Origin: Pedobacter panaciterrae
Lineage (GTDB): Bacteria > Bacteroidota > Bacteroidia > Sphingobacteriales > Sphingobacteriaceae
NCBI RefSeq assembly: GCF_013204795.1
Contig: NZ_JABMKW010000007.1
Span: 1-64,000 of the forward strand
Direction of reading: 5' to 3'
Length of the DNA: 64,000 nt
The notes under the pieces are model-generated. The model searched no databases. It saw only the letters and a list, made by a program, of their open reading frames with translations, and had not been told where the DNA came from. The position numbers and the translations under genes were made by a program. Below, one piece after another: positions 1 through 7,433 of this stretch (its first letter is position 1; every line of letters begins with the position of its first letter).

Positions 1-30
1 ATTTATGCGCCCCTTTTTTATGGATTAAAT

Positions 31-561
31 TTACTTTTCTACAAAGGCCTTTAAGTTTGCTAAGCCTTTTTCATAATCTTTTCCGATCATAGAATCATAT
101 GCCAGTGACATCCATCTTGAGAAGATCGATGTATTTTCACCTCTAAAGTCCCAAGTTACCTTTGTGCCGCCATTAGCTGTGGGCTCAAAATAGAATGATG
201 TAATTGCTGTACTTTGGAAAGGTTTAATGAATTCCAGTTTTTCGTCGATCTGCTTGTTTGGATTAAGCTTTTCAATTGTGATACTTCCGGTTCCAACCTC
301 TTTTCCTTCCCAGTTAAACTTAGACCCAACAGAAACACCATCGCCTGTTACTGTATGTTTTGCTGCCTTATCCATTTGCATCCATGGATTCCATAAGCCG
401 AAATCGTTAAAATTTAGCGTTTTCTGATAAGCTATACTGTCGGGTTTGTTAATTTCAATGGATCTGCTTACGCTGTAAGTTTTAGGAAGGAAGAAACCAA
501 TGATAAAGAAGAGGGCAATAATTACTACAATAATGCCCGCTAAAACCTTAATTATTTTCAT
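31..561 (-). CDS. SRPBCC-fold (polyketide cyclase/START-like) membrane-anchored protein
   Basis: A 176-residue protein with one N-terminal membrane segment (about residues 5-24), followed by a START/Bet v 1-like domain. The domain is recognised from the repeated pattern seen in SRPBCC proteins: a first strand (SVSRSIEINKP), a WNPW motif near residue 58, the G-S-F-W strand and a C-terminal amphipathic helix with LANLKAF. Family members bind small hydrophobic ligands in a cavity; no catalytic residues can be assigned. It stands alone, divergent from the lycopene-cyclase-domain gene. The ATG at 561 is the first in frame and places the membrane helix at the N terminus. Ligand and role are unknown. 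Confidence 0.8.
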   Translation of the reverse strand: MKIIKVLAGIIVVIIALFFIIGFFLPKTYSVSRSIEINKPDSIAYQKTLNFNDFGLWNPWMQMDKAAKHTVTGDGVSVGSKFNWEGKEVGTGSITIEKLNPNKQIDEKLEFIKPFQSTAITSFYFEPTANGGTKVTWDFRGENTSIFSRWMSLAYDSMIGKDYEKGLANLKAFVEK

Positions 562-648
562 TTTTATTTGTTTTGGTTACTTAAAATTAACTTAAAAAGT
601 TTTATGGGGCAAACAATTAATTCTTAGAATATATAGATAGGAGATAAG

Positions 649-679
649 GTTGTTTAACTGGGTCAAAATCATATTTTTG
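649..679 (+). promoter_or_regulatory. Bacteroidota-type promoter for the lycopene-cyclase-domain gene
   Basis: TATTTTTG at 672-679 matches the -7 consensus TAnnTTTG exactly, and GTTG at 649-652 serves as the -33 element with a 19-nt spacer. The predicted start site leaves a leader of only about 15 nt before the ATG at 700. Identified by eye only. Confidence 0.5.
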
Positions 680-699
680 AGCTGAATTTATTTCTATAC

Positions 700-1377
700 A
701 TGAATTATTACTATTTATTGATCAATCTGGCGCTGCTTCTTTTATCATTTTTGTTGACTTTGGATAAAAAGGCCAATCCAATCAGGAGTTGGAAGCCAAT
801 GATTCCTGCAGTATTGGTTTCCGGACTGTTTTTTTCAGTTGTTGCATTGATCTTTAATCAATTCAAAGTATCCATATTTAATGATGAGTATACTGTTGGA
901 GCTCATATTCTTCAATTGCCAATTGAAGAGGTCTTGTTTCACTTTATATTAGCCTTTGCCGGGTTAAATATTTATGTGGTTTTGAATGCACGCTTTCCGA
1001 AAAATAATCTGGAGAGGTTTAGCCTGTCTGTAAGTAATTTATTATTGGGCGTGCTCATAGCAATGTTGTTTTTTACACATACTAAATTGTATAGTGTTAT
1101 TACTTTTTCTGTGTTGTTTCTTTCGCTTTTTTACATAGAGTATGTGAACAGCCTCAGGTTTATGTATAAGTTTTACAGAGCATATGTAGTACTGCTTATT
1201 CCCTTCTGCTTGTTATATCTGTTTATTGGGGGCTTACCAATCCTTACCTATGTATTTGAAGAAACCATTAAATTAAAGTTGGGGGTAATTCCATTCGAAA
1301 ATTTCTTTTACCTCATGAGTAATCTTCTGGTAAGTGTTTACTTATTTGAAGTGGTTAAAAGTAAAAGCAAAGCATAA
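700..1377 (+). CDS. lycopene cyclase domain-containing membrane protein
   Basis: A 225-residue polytopic membrane protein with about seven hydrophobic segments. It contains LPIEEVLFHF near residue 78, which resembles the conserved acidic motif of CrtYc/CrtYd-type heterodimeric and fused lycopene cyclases; those enzymes close beta-ionone rings on lycopene. Its length is about that of two fused CrtYc/CrtYd units. The stop codon overlaps the next start by one base (TAATG), so it is probably translationally coupled to the cytochrome b5-like gene. No other carotenoid gene (crtB, crtI, crtZ) is in the window, so the carotenoid role rests on family resemblance. Carotenoid pigmentation is common in this group. 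Confidence 0.75.
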   Translation: MNYYYLLINLALLLLSFLLTLDKKANPIRSWKPMIPAVLVSGLFFSVVALIFNQFKVSIFNDEYTVGAHILQLPIEEVLFHFILAFAGLNIYVVLNARFPKNNLERFSLSVSNLLLGVLIAMLFFTHTKLYSVITFSVLFLSLFYIEYVNSLRFMYKFYRAYVVLLIPFCLLYLFIGGLPILTYVFEETIKLKLGVIPFENFFYLMSNLLVSVYLFEVVKSKSKA

Positions 1378-1613
1378 TGGAGCTGCCAATTTATACAAAG
1401 CAACAGCTTGCATTACGAAATGGCCAGGATAAGCCACAGATCTGGGTTGCCTACAGAGGTATTATTTACGATGTAACAGAAAGCAGGCTTTGGAGGAATG
1501 GCAAGCATTATGAACATTGGGCGGGTCAGGATTTGACAGATGAGCTGCCAGACGCCCCTCATACAGAAGCCGTATTTGAGAAGTTTAAGGCAATAGGCAA
1601 ATTAAGTACATAA
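1377..1613 (+). CDS. cytochrome b5-like heme-binding domain protein
   Basis: A 78-residue single-domain protein. Its sequence fits the short bacterial cytochrome b5-like family: WVAYRGIIYDVT near the N terminus, then NGKHYEHWAGQDLT and APHTEAVF, with His44/His47 and His62 as candidate axial heme ligands. It has no signal peptide or membrane helix, so it is probably cytoplasmic. The start overlaps the stop of the upstream cyclase gene by one base. The pairing suggests electron delivery to a membrane-bound lipid or carotenoid enzyme; that link is inference. Confidence 0.8.
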   Translation: MELPIYTKQQLALRNGQDKPQIWVAYRGIIYDVTESRLWRNGKHYEHWAGQDLTDELPDAPHTEAVFEKFKAIGKLST

Positions 1614-1649
1614 AGGAGCTCTGGTTATAGTGCTTCTTTATGTACTTAA
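1602..1649. terminator. hairpin between convergent genes
   Basis: A perfect 14-bp stem (1602-1615 with 1636-1649) and a 20-nt loop. It includes the stop codon of the cytochrome b5-like gene and lies before the end of the convergent PfkB gene. There is no long T tract on either side, so terminator activity is probable but not certain. Confidence 0.45.
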
Positions 1650-1657
1650 ATCAAGTT

Positions 1658-2578
1658 TTATGATTCTATTGTGAATGAACTTAAAGTCACAAATTCCTGA
1701 ACACGTGCAGCAACTTCTTCAGACGTTAGGTTAATGATTTTTTCTGTTCCAAATTTCTCTACGCAGAAAGAAGCAAGGGCAGAGCCAAAGATTATTGCAT
1801 TCTTCATGTTGTTGAAGTTCACTGTTCCTACTTTAGCCATGTAACCAATAAATCCGCCTGCAAATGTATCTCCTGCACCGGTTGGATCAAATACTTCAGC
1901 CAATGGCAATGCCGGGGCCGAGAAAATTTTATCCTCATGGAATAATAGAGCGCCATGTTCGCCTTTTTTGATGATCAGGTATTTAGGACCCATTGCCAAA
2001 ATTTTCTGAGATGCCCTAACTAATGAGTATTCTCCGGAAAGTTGACGCGCCTCCTCATCATTGATAGTAAGAACATCTACCATTTTAAGTGTTTCTAAAA
2101 GATCTGGCATCATAATGTCCATCCAAAAGTTCATTGTATCTAAAACAATTAGCTTAGGCTTGTTTTTAAGGCGTTTGATGACAGTCTGCTGGACTATTGG
2201 AGTAAGATTACCTAACATTAAGTATTCGCAGTCCTGGTAGCTCTCAGGGATAATGGGATCGAAATTCTCCAGTACATTAAGTTCGGTAACTAAGGTGTCG
2301 CGACTATTCATGTCGTTGTGATATTTTCCAGACCAAAAGAAAGACTTTTCTCCCTCTTTTATTTGCAGTCCTTCGGTATCAATTCCATGTTGGGTAAACG
2401 TATCTATGTCCTCTTTATGGAAGTCATCGCCCACAACACCAACGATTTTTACTTTATTGTAGAAGTAAGAAGCGGCTAAACTTGCATAAGTTGCGGCACC
2501 ACCTACTATTTTATCTGTCTTTCCGAAGGGAGTTTCGATCGCGTCAAAAGCTACAGTACCTATGATTATCAGGCTCAT
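1658..2578 (-). CDS. PfkB-family carbohydrate/nucleoside kinase
   Basis: A ribokinase-fold kinase that transfers phosphate from ATP to a sugar or nucleoside hydroxyl. The C-terminal signature DPTGAGDTFAGG carries the catalytic Asp and anion hole, and the N-terminal GGAATYAS segment is the substrate-side glycine motif. I place the start at the ATG at 2578 (MSLIIIGTVAFD), because family members begin directly with this first strand. A longer frame to 2626 would add 16 basic residues unlike the family. The substrate cannot be read from the sequence; adenosine, ribose and fructose-type sugars are all possible. The gene stands alone and converges on the cytochrome b5-like gene. Confidence 0.85.
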   Translation of the reverse strand: MSLIIIGTVAFDAIETPFGKTDKIVGGAATYASLAASYFYNKVKIVGVVGDDFHKEDIDTFTQHGIDTEGLQIKEGEKSFFWSGKYHNDMNSRDTLVTELNVLENFDPIIPESYQDCEYLMLGNLTPIVQQTVIKRLKNKPKLIVLDTMNFWMDIMMPDLLETLKMVDVLTINDEEARQLSGEYSLVRASQKILAMGPKYLIIKKGEHGALLFHEDKIFSAPALPLAEVFDPTGAGDTFAGGFIGYMAKVGTVNFNNMKNAIIFGSALASFCVEKFGTEKIINLTSEEVAARVQEFVTLSSFTIES

Positions 2579-2648
2579 ATGAAATAATTGAGTTTTTTTT
2601 AAATTTTTTCTCTGCAAATATTGCATAAATAAATTAAAACCCCTAATA

Positions 2649-2679
2649 TTGCATTCCCAAAACGAACAAGATATTATGT
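2649..2679 (+). promoter_or_regulatory. probable promoter of tRNA-Asn copy 1
   Basis: TTGCA (2649-2653), an 18-nt gap and TATTATGT (2672-2679) lie about 40 nt before the tRNA. The same arrangement is found ahead of copy 2. The -33-like half is identical in both copies, while the -7-like half keeps only TAT at its start. Confidence 0.4.
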
Positions 2680-2718
2680 TCCTAGGAACACATCAGAAGC
2701 GTTTTTGGACGACCAGAC

Positions 2719-2792
2719 TCCTTCTTAGCTCAGCTGGTTAGAGCATCTGACTGTTAATCAGAGGGTCGCTGGTTCGAGCCCAGCAGAGGGAG
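2719..2792 (+). tRNA. tRNA-Asn (GTT), copy 1
   Basis: A 74-nt cloverleaf. The acceptor stem is TCCTTCT with AGAGGGA (one T-G pair), the D arm contains AGCTCAGCTGGTTAGAGC, the anticodon loop is CTGTTAA with anticodon GTT, and the T loop is GGTTCGAGCC. The discriminator base is G, and the 3' CCA is not encoded. It is identical to the copy at 4299-4372. Confidence 0.97.
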
Positions 2793-2795
2793 CAG

Positions 2796-2837
2796 AAATG
2801 GGCAAGCAGAAGAAATTCTAGTTTGCCCATTTTTTTT
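2796..2837 (+). terminator. rho-independent terminator after tRNA-Asn copy 1
   Basis: The stem AAATGGGCAA pairs with TTGCCCATTT and is followed by a run of eight T. Confidence 0.8.
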
Positions 2838-3044
2838 GCCCCGTCCCCAGTTACAATCTTTTCTATTCACTTTCTGACTTAATGGCTTTATAACCAGCGC
2901 TAAAAAAATACAAAATGTGGTATTTTAACTATTCCCAGATTCTAACAAAAAACTTTAAACATTAAAATGTTATTAGCAATTTGCAATTAATGAAAGGAGA
3001 ATAGACCTCAATCTGTCATTAGCAAACCATAAAAAACCTCAACC

Positions 3045-4163
3045 ATGAAAAACCTAGAAACATTTAATTTATCGGTTCCTCCGTCAGTGTTGGATGATCT
3101 AAAAGATCGTTTAAAAAATACCCGTTGGCCGGGTGAAGCAGAAGGCTCTGGCTGGAATTTTGGCACAAGTGAAACTTATCTTAAAGAATTAGTGGACTAT
3201 TGGATCAATAAGTACGATTGGCGCAAACAAGAAGCTGAGCTTAATAAATACCCGCAATATACTACAGATGTGAATGGCATGAAAATTCATTTTCAATACA
3301 TCAAGGGGAAAGGCAAAGATTCCAAGCCTCTTCTGTTGACCCACGGGTGGCCGGATAGTTATTATCGTTTTCACAAAATCATTCCACTATTGACAGAAGG
3401 CAATCAAAGTTTTGATCTGATCATTCCATCCATTCCAGGCTTCGGATTCTCTGAAAAAAATGCAGTTCACAATGAAGCAGTTGCAGATTTATGGAAAGTA
3501 TTGATGACCGAAAATCTTGGTTATCATAAATTTTATGCAGCTGGGGGCGACGTAGGTATGAGCGTTACTAAAGCCCTTGCATCTAAATATCCCGAAGTAG
3601 TTGCTGGTGTACATTTTACAGATGTTGGTTATCCTATGGGACAGGAGGATCCCAATACCATGACAGAAGCTGAGAAGCAATTTGCGCAGTTTGTGCAACA
3701 GTGGTGGTACAGCGAAGGTGCATATGCTATGGTACAATCTACCAAACCACAATCGCTGGCCTACGGTTTAAACGATTCTCCTGCCGCACTTGCTGCCTGG
3801 ATACTCAGTTTCGGCAATGCTGGGGCTTCTCCTGAGATTTTAGAAAAGGCATTTGGTGGAAGGGATGAACTGCTCACTAACATCATGATCTATTGGGTAA
3901 CGGAAACGATAGGTACTTCTGCCAGGATGTACAAAATGGATGCTATGGCACAATGGAGCGGTGCAGAACCATTACAGAAAAGTAATGTGCCTGCAGGTGT
4001 AGCAGTATTCCCAAGAGAAGCACAATTCCCAAAAGAATGGGCCGAACGTTTTGTTAATGTGGTTAGCTTTAGGCAAATGAAAGAAGGTGGACATTTTGCT
4101 GCCCTGGAGGTGCCTGATGTTTTTGCTGAAGAACTAAGAGACTTCTTTTACAGTATTGCTTAG
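3045..4163 (+). CDS. epoxide hydrolase (EHN-type alpha/beta hydrolase)
   Basis: A 372-residue enzyme of the microsomal-like epoxide hydrolase family. It carries the N-terminal EHN region (residues 1-105, with RWPG near 27-30) and an alpha/beta-hydrolase core. Visible motifs are HGWPDS (100-105, oxyanion hole), the nucleophile Asp169 in GGDVG, and His350 in EGGHFAALEVP. The usual GGDWG has Val in place of Trp here. The family opens epoxides to diols through an alkyl-enzyme ester. There is no signal peptide, so it is cytoplasmic. The gene sits between two identical tRNA-Asn genes as the only passenger, which suggests acquisition or a local duplication around it. A 14-nt palindrome at 2958-2971 lies upstream. 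The native substrate is unknown. Confidence 0.88.
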   Translation: MKNLETFNLSVPPSVLDDLKDRLKNTRWPGEAEGSGWNFGTSETYLKELVDYWINKYDWRKQEAELNKYPQYTTDVNGMKIHFQYIKGKGKDSKPLLLTHGWPDSYYRFHKIIPLLTEGNQSFDLIIPSIPGFGFSEKNAVHNEAVADLWKVLMTENLGYHKFYAAGGDVGMSVTKALASKYPEVVAGVHFTDVGYPMGQEDPNTMTEAEKQFAQFVQQWWYSEGAYAMVQSTKPQSLAYGLNDSPAALAAWILSFGNAGASPEILEKAFGGRDELLTNIMIYWVTETIGTSARMYKMDAMAQWSGAEPLQKSNVPAGVAVFPREAQFPKEWAERFVNVVSFRQMKEGGHFAALEVPDVFAEELRDFFYSIA

Positions 4164-4229
4164 TACGCGCTAATGAAAGAGATAACATTTTAGGAAAAGT
4201 ATTGTATGGTATAATTAAAATCCCTAATA

Positions 4230-4260
4230 TTGCATTCCCAAAACAAAAATGCTATGCATC
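4230..4260 (+). promoter_or_regulatory. probable promoter of tRNA-Asn copy 2
   Basis: TTGCA (4230-4234), an 18-nt gap and TATGCATC (4253-4260), placed as in copy 1. Confidence 0.35.
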
Positions 4261-4298
4261 CTTAAGGACAAATTAGAAGTGTTTTTGGAAGGTCAGAC

Positions 4299-4372
4299 TC
4301 CTTCTTAGCTCAGCTGGTTAGAGCATCTGACTGTTAATCAGAGGGTCGCTGGTTCGAGCCCAGCAGAGGGAG
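4299..4372 (+). tRNA. tRNA-Asn (GTT), copy 2
   Basis: Identical over all 74 nt to copy 1 at 2719-2792, with anticodon GTT, discriminator G and no encoded CCA. It has its own terminator. Confidence 0.97.
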
Positions 4373-4380
4373 CAAAATTT

Positions 4381-4416
4381 AAAAGCCCATTTCTTAATTG
4401 AAATGGGCTTTTTTTG
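4381..4416 (+). terminator. rho-independent terminator after tRNA-Asn copy 2
   Basis: A 13-bp stem (4381-4393 with 4400-4412) with a 6-nt loop, running into a T tract. Its sequence is unrelated to the terminator after copy 1 except for the GCCCAT core. Confidence 0.85.
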
Positions 4417-4426
4417 TAGAATGTAT

Positions 4427-7246
4427 CTAAGGAGCTATTGCGGGTGGTGGGCAATTCTGACATCTTTTAACAGTGATCCGTTTTCTCTTAACACCAAGGT
4501 GTCCTTGTAAATCGGCTCCTTCAACAATCACGGTATAAGTTCCGGGATTATCTGCTGCATAAAACCCAATTGTTGCTTTGCCATCCTTGTCCGTAATGAT
4601 ATTTGGCGTCCAATATATTGTTGAACGTATATCCGACATATCAGTGATATTACCTGCAGTATATTTTGGACTATAAAACTCCTTTGGAGTGATAAATGGC
4701 ATTGGTTTATATAGATAAGTGCCAACGCTTTTCTTTAGGAAAGGGCCTTTTCCACCCCGGGTAGTTACTTCAATAAAGGAATGGTCCCATGGTACATCTA
4801 GTGGTTTGAGGTAAGTACTGGTATAATTCATTTGATATTTGCCACTCACCATTACTTCTATCCCTTTAATTTCTTCAGCATCGTAATAATCAAAGATATC
4901 TTTGAGGTATTGGTATCGTGGTGTTTCCGGCGAAATAAAAAACTCAGTATTTACACCATCGATAACCAGGTGAAGCAATGTGGTGTACACACTATAATAA
5001 GTTTCGCCGGTTTTGCTAACTCTAATTCCGAACCCCTTAACGTTCTTACGCAAGAGGTCGCCAAGTGTAGTTCTGCCGGCTTTTTTTAGTTGTTCTTCAT
5101 CAATGATAATATCTGCACCGCCAGGGCCATTTAAGTTTTTGGAACCTTTAACAACCTTTTTTGCATTAATAACTACCTCTTTAAGCAAATTACCTCCGGT
5201 AACACGCAATTGTTCTTTTTTTAAAGTCACCCGATTGTTAACAGCTAAATAGGTTCCGGTGTCAATATTTACAAACCATGGCACAATCGAATTGGTAATT
5301 GGGGAGAAAACAGGAGCTTTAAATTCATCCATTTCAATGCCAACATTAAAGCTTTTTCCTCTCTTGTTTTTAGCGCTTATAAAGTACGCAGGGGTATCAA
5401 TCGGAGCAATCCCTTTAAAAATAAAATTTCCATTATCGTCAGTAATACTCTCTAGCACAAGTAATGGGTTTTTTGAGAATAATGTAATTGCAGATTTCGC
5501 CACTGGTTTATTGAAGGCATTGGTAACTTTGCCTTTTATTAAAAATTCCTCTTCAGCAGGATAGACCAATGGCTTAACGGGCTTAAATAACTGACTCCAA
5601 TCGTAACCGGCCCAACCTTGCGCCATCAGCAAATGATTAAGATGCTGCCATTTTTCAGGATGAATTGCAGCATCGTCGTAATAACCGGGACCTTCTACAT
5701 TACCTTTTAAGTCCGAAGTTAATAGCATGTGGCTTACAAGTGAGCGCTCTGCAATACTGTCTGTTTTAACCTGTCCGTTATCTGTTACTGCAAGAGAAAA
5801 ACTGCCTTGTATGGGCTCACCATGATTGTCAGTTACTTTAATATTTAAAGAAATGCTATCCCTTTGCCGATACTCAGATTTATCTGATTCCAATTGAATA
5901 TTTAACTGATCATCACGACCGTTGTAAAACATACGTTCATTCAGCCCCACTTTGTTTTCGTTCATTAAAATTAGGCGAACTATACCACTTGGAAAGACCT
6001 GTTTATTTAAAGTAAATTGAAACGGGCCTTTATTGAATTTAACCAATGCACCCCAACAAACTACATTTCTGGCCATACCAACCAGGTAATAAGTTTTATC
6101 GGCAGCAACAATATCTGGGGTGGGCGTAAGTGTTATATCACAGGAATCACTTTTAAATCGATTGTTTACATTTAAGGTTATGCCGCTACTTTCAACAGAT
6201 GGGAGTTGATAGGTTTGGTATTTCCCGTCAGGTAATTGTATTCTGGCAGTGTAAATTTCCGCATTTTCAGGTACAAGACTAAATAGGCCCATTCCTGAAT
6301 GTGTAGCTGTAAAGGAAGTAATTTCCTGCTGTTTGTTGTTGTAAATTTTGCCTGACACAACTGCTCCGTATCCATCTTCGTTTAAGGCCTTAAAGGCGAT
6401 GTTAGTTTGCTGACCTGCAACCAGCTTTCCGCCCTCGGGCATAAACTGTAGGTCTACTTTTTCTGGCCTGTTTAGTATAACTGGAATCGAAATCTTACGA
6501 CTGCCCTGACTTTTACGTAAATCCTGGACAACAAGCGAGATATTTTTTGAGTCAGCCTTATCAGGCAAATCGAAACTTAACTTTAAAGCGCCGTCTAAAT
6601 TTGTTTCAGCTTTGTCTTTAAACAATGTTCTTTTACCATCGGAAATACTCAACTGCATTTCTCTTAACCCCACAGGAGCTTTATCGAACTGGGTGATCTT
6701 TAAGCCCATTTCAATTTTGTCTTTGCTGTCCTTTATTAAATGTGCATTATAATTGATCAGCCACTCCGATCCGGCATTGGTACCCACATAAAAGTGTTTC
6801 TTAAAAAGATAACTCTCATCAAAGTTTCTCATCCAATTGGTGTATCCGGTTAAGGTATACCCACCTTGCGTCATATCTGCGTCTAATCCTATATAGCCGC
6901 TTGCCATTCCACCGTTTACGGGAACCATAACTCGTTGAATAAGCCGATTGCTATCATTTGAAAGTTCCAGGTAAAGGACCGCGCTTTTATTTGAGTAGGT
7001 TAGAAAGGAAGCATTCAGTAAATAAGCTTTGAACCACAGGGTATCGCCAGCCAGATATGTAGGTTTGTCGGTTTGCAAGTAAAGTTTTTCTATCGAAAGA
7101 CTGTCGTTTTGTGTATTAAGTTTAGCAATGATCTGACTTAGATTTTGTTTGGCAAGCGTCTGAGAGCAACCTGGTGAAATGTTGAAAAGGTGGAGCAGAA
7201 CACAAATAAAAATACCTGTTATAATATGAACAGCCTTAGTTTTCAT
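4427..7246 (-). CDS. large exported protein with macroglobulin MG2-like, carboxypeptidase-regulatory and TonB-plug domains
   Basis: A 939-residue protein with a signal peptide (cleavage near residue 29). From about residue 50 it has YLQTDKPTYLAGDTLWFKAY, the hallmark of alpha-2-macroglobulin MG2 domains. A carboxypeptidase-regulatory-like domain follows near 565-640, a TonB-dependent-receptor plug-like region near 690-800 (EVVINAKKV, LGDLLRKNVKGFGIRV), and another MG-like Ig segment near 880-930. I see no thioester CGEQ motif and no transmembrane beta barrel large enough for transport. The type recurs in Bacteroidota, where it is annotated by its domains only. It is probably periplasmic or anchored at the outer membrane, perhaps docking with other TonB-linked proteins. 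It stands alone. Function unknown. Confidence 0.75.
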   Translation of the reverse strand: MKTKAVHIITGIFICVLLHLFNISPGCSQTLAKQNLSQIIAKLNTQNDSLSIEKLYLQTDKPTYLAGDTLWFKAYLLNASFLTYSNKSAVLYLELSNDSNRLIQRVMVPVNGGMASGYIGLDADMTQGGYTLTGYTNWMRNFDESYLFKKHFYVGTNAGSEWLINYNAHLIKDSKDKIEMGLKITQFDKAPVGLREMQLSISDGKRTLFKDKAETNLDGALKLSFDLPDKADSKNISLVVQDLRKSQGSRKISIPVILNRPEKVDLQFMPEGGKLVAGQQTNIAFKALNEDGYGAVVSGKIYNNKQQEITSFTATHSGMGLFSLVPENAEIYTARIQLPDGKYQTYQLPSVESSGITLNVNNRFKSDSCDITLTPTPDIVAADKTYYLVGMARNVVCWGALVKFNKGPFQFTLNKQVFPSGIVRLILMNENKVGLNERMFYNGRDDQLNIQLESDKSEYRQRDSISLNIKVTDNHGEPIQGSFSLAVTDNGQVKTDSIAERSLVSHMLLTSDLKGNVEGPGYYDDAAIHPEKWQHLNHLLMAQGWAGYDWSQLFKPVKPLVYPAEEEFLIKGKVTNAFNKPVAKSAITLFSKNPLLVLESITDDNGNFIFKGIAPIDTPAYFISAKNKRGKSFNVGIEMDEFKAPVFSPITNSIVPWFVNIDTGTYLAVNNRVTLKKEQLRVTGGNLLKEVVINAKKVVKGSKNLNGPGGADIIIDEEQLKKAGRTTLGDLLRKNVKGFGIRVSKTGETYYSVYTTLLHLVIDGVNTEFFISPETPRYQYLKDIFDYYDAEEIKGIEVMVSGKYQMNYTSTYLKPLDVPWDHSFIEVTTRGGKGPFLKKSVGTYLYKPMPFITPKEFYSPKYTAGNITDMSDIRSTIYWTPNIITDKDGKATIGFYAADNPGTYTVIVEGADLQGHLGVKRKRITVKRCQNCPPPAIAP

Positions 7247-7360
7247 AGTTCGAGTATCTGGTTAAGATGAGTTAATTTCTTATAAAGATACTGATACACA
7301 ATCTTTTTTAAAAGAGACGATTGCAATCCGGATTAAAAGAAGGAACCGGTTAAAAAGAAA

Positions 7361-7414
7361 AAAGAAGGTGTTCAAAAGAGTACTGCTATAGTACTCTTTT
7401 GGACACCTTCTTTT
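7361..7414 (-). terminator. terminator of the inositol oxygenase operon
   Basis: A long stem (GAAGGTG..CAAAAGAGTAC with GTACTCTTTTG..CACCTTC, one mismatch) and a 7-nt loop. Read on the minus strand it ends in CTTCTTTTTTC. It lies just past the end of the MIOX gene. Confidence 0.8.
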
Positions 7415-7433
7415 AAATAACTTACCAGCTGGT

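Larger units (their letters stand above)
2632..2794 (+). repeat. direct repeat copy 1: tRNA-Asn leader plus gene
   Basis: This block recurs at 4213-4374. The 5' part (AATTAAAA, one variable base, then 23 identical bases) and the whole tRNA are identical. The roughly 55 bases between them are diverged but alignable with one 1-nt indel. It represents a duplicated tRNA unit with its own promoter region. Confidence 0.85.
4213..4374 (+). repeat. direct repeat copy 2: tRNA-Asn leader plus gene
   Basis: The second copy of the block at 2632-2794, offset by 1580-1581 nt. The distal leader and the tRNA are identical; the proximal leader has diverged. Confidence 0.85.

Noticed and set aside
2600-4400. 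Integrative element using tRNA-Asn as attachment site
   Set aside because: Both ends carry complete tRNA genes with leaders, no integrase or excisionase is present, and the segment holds only one metabolic gene.
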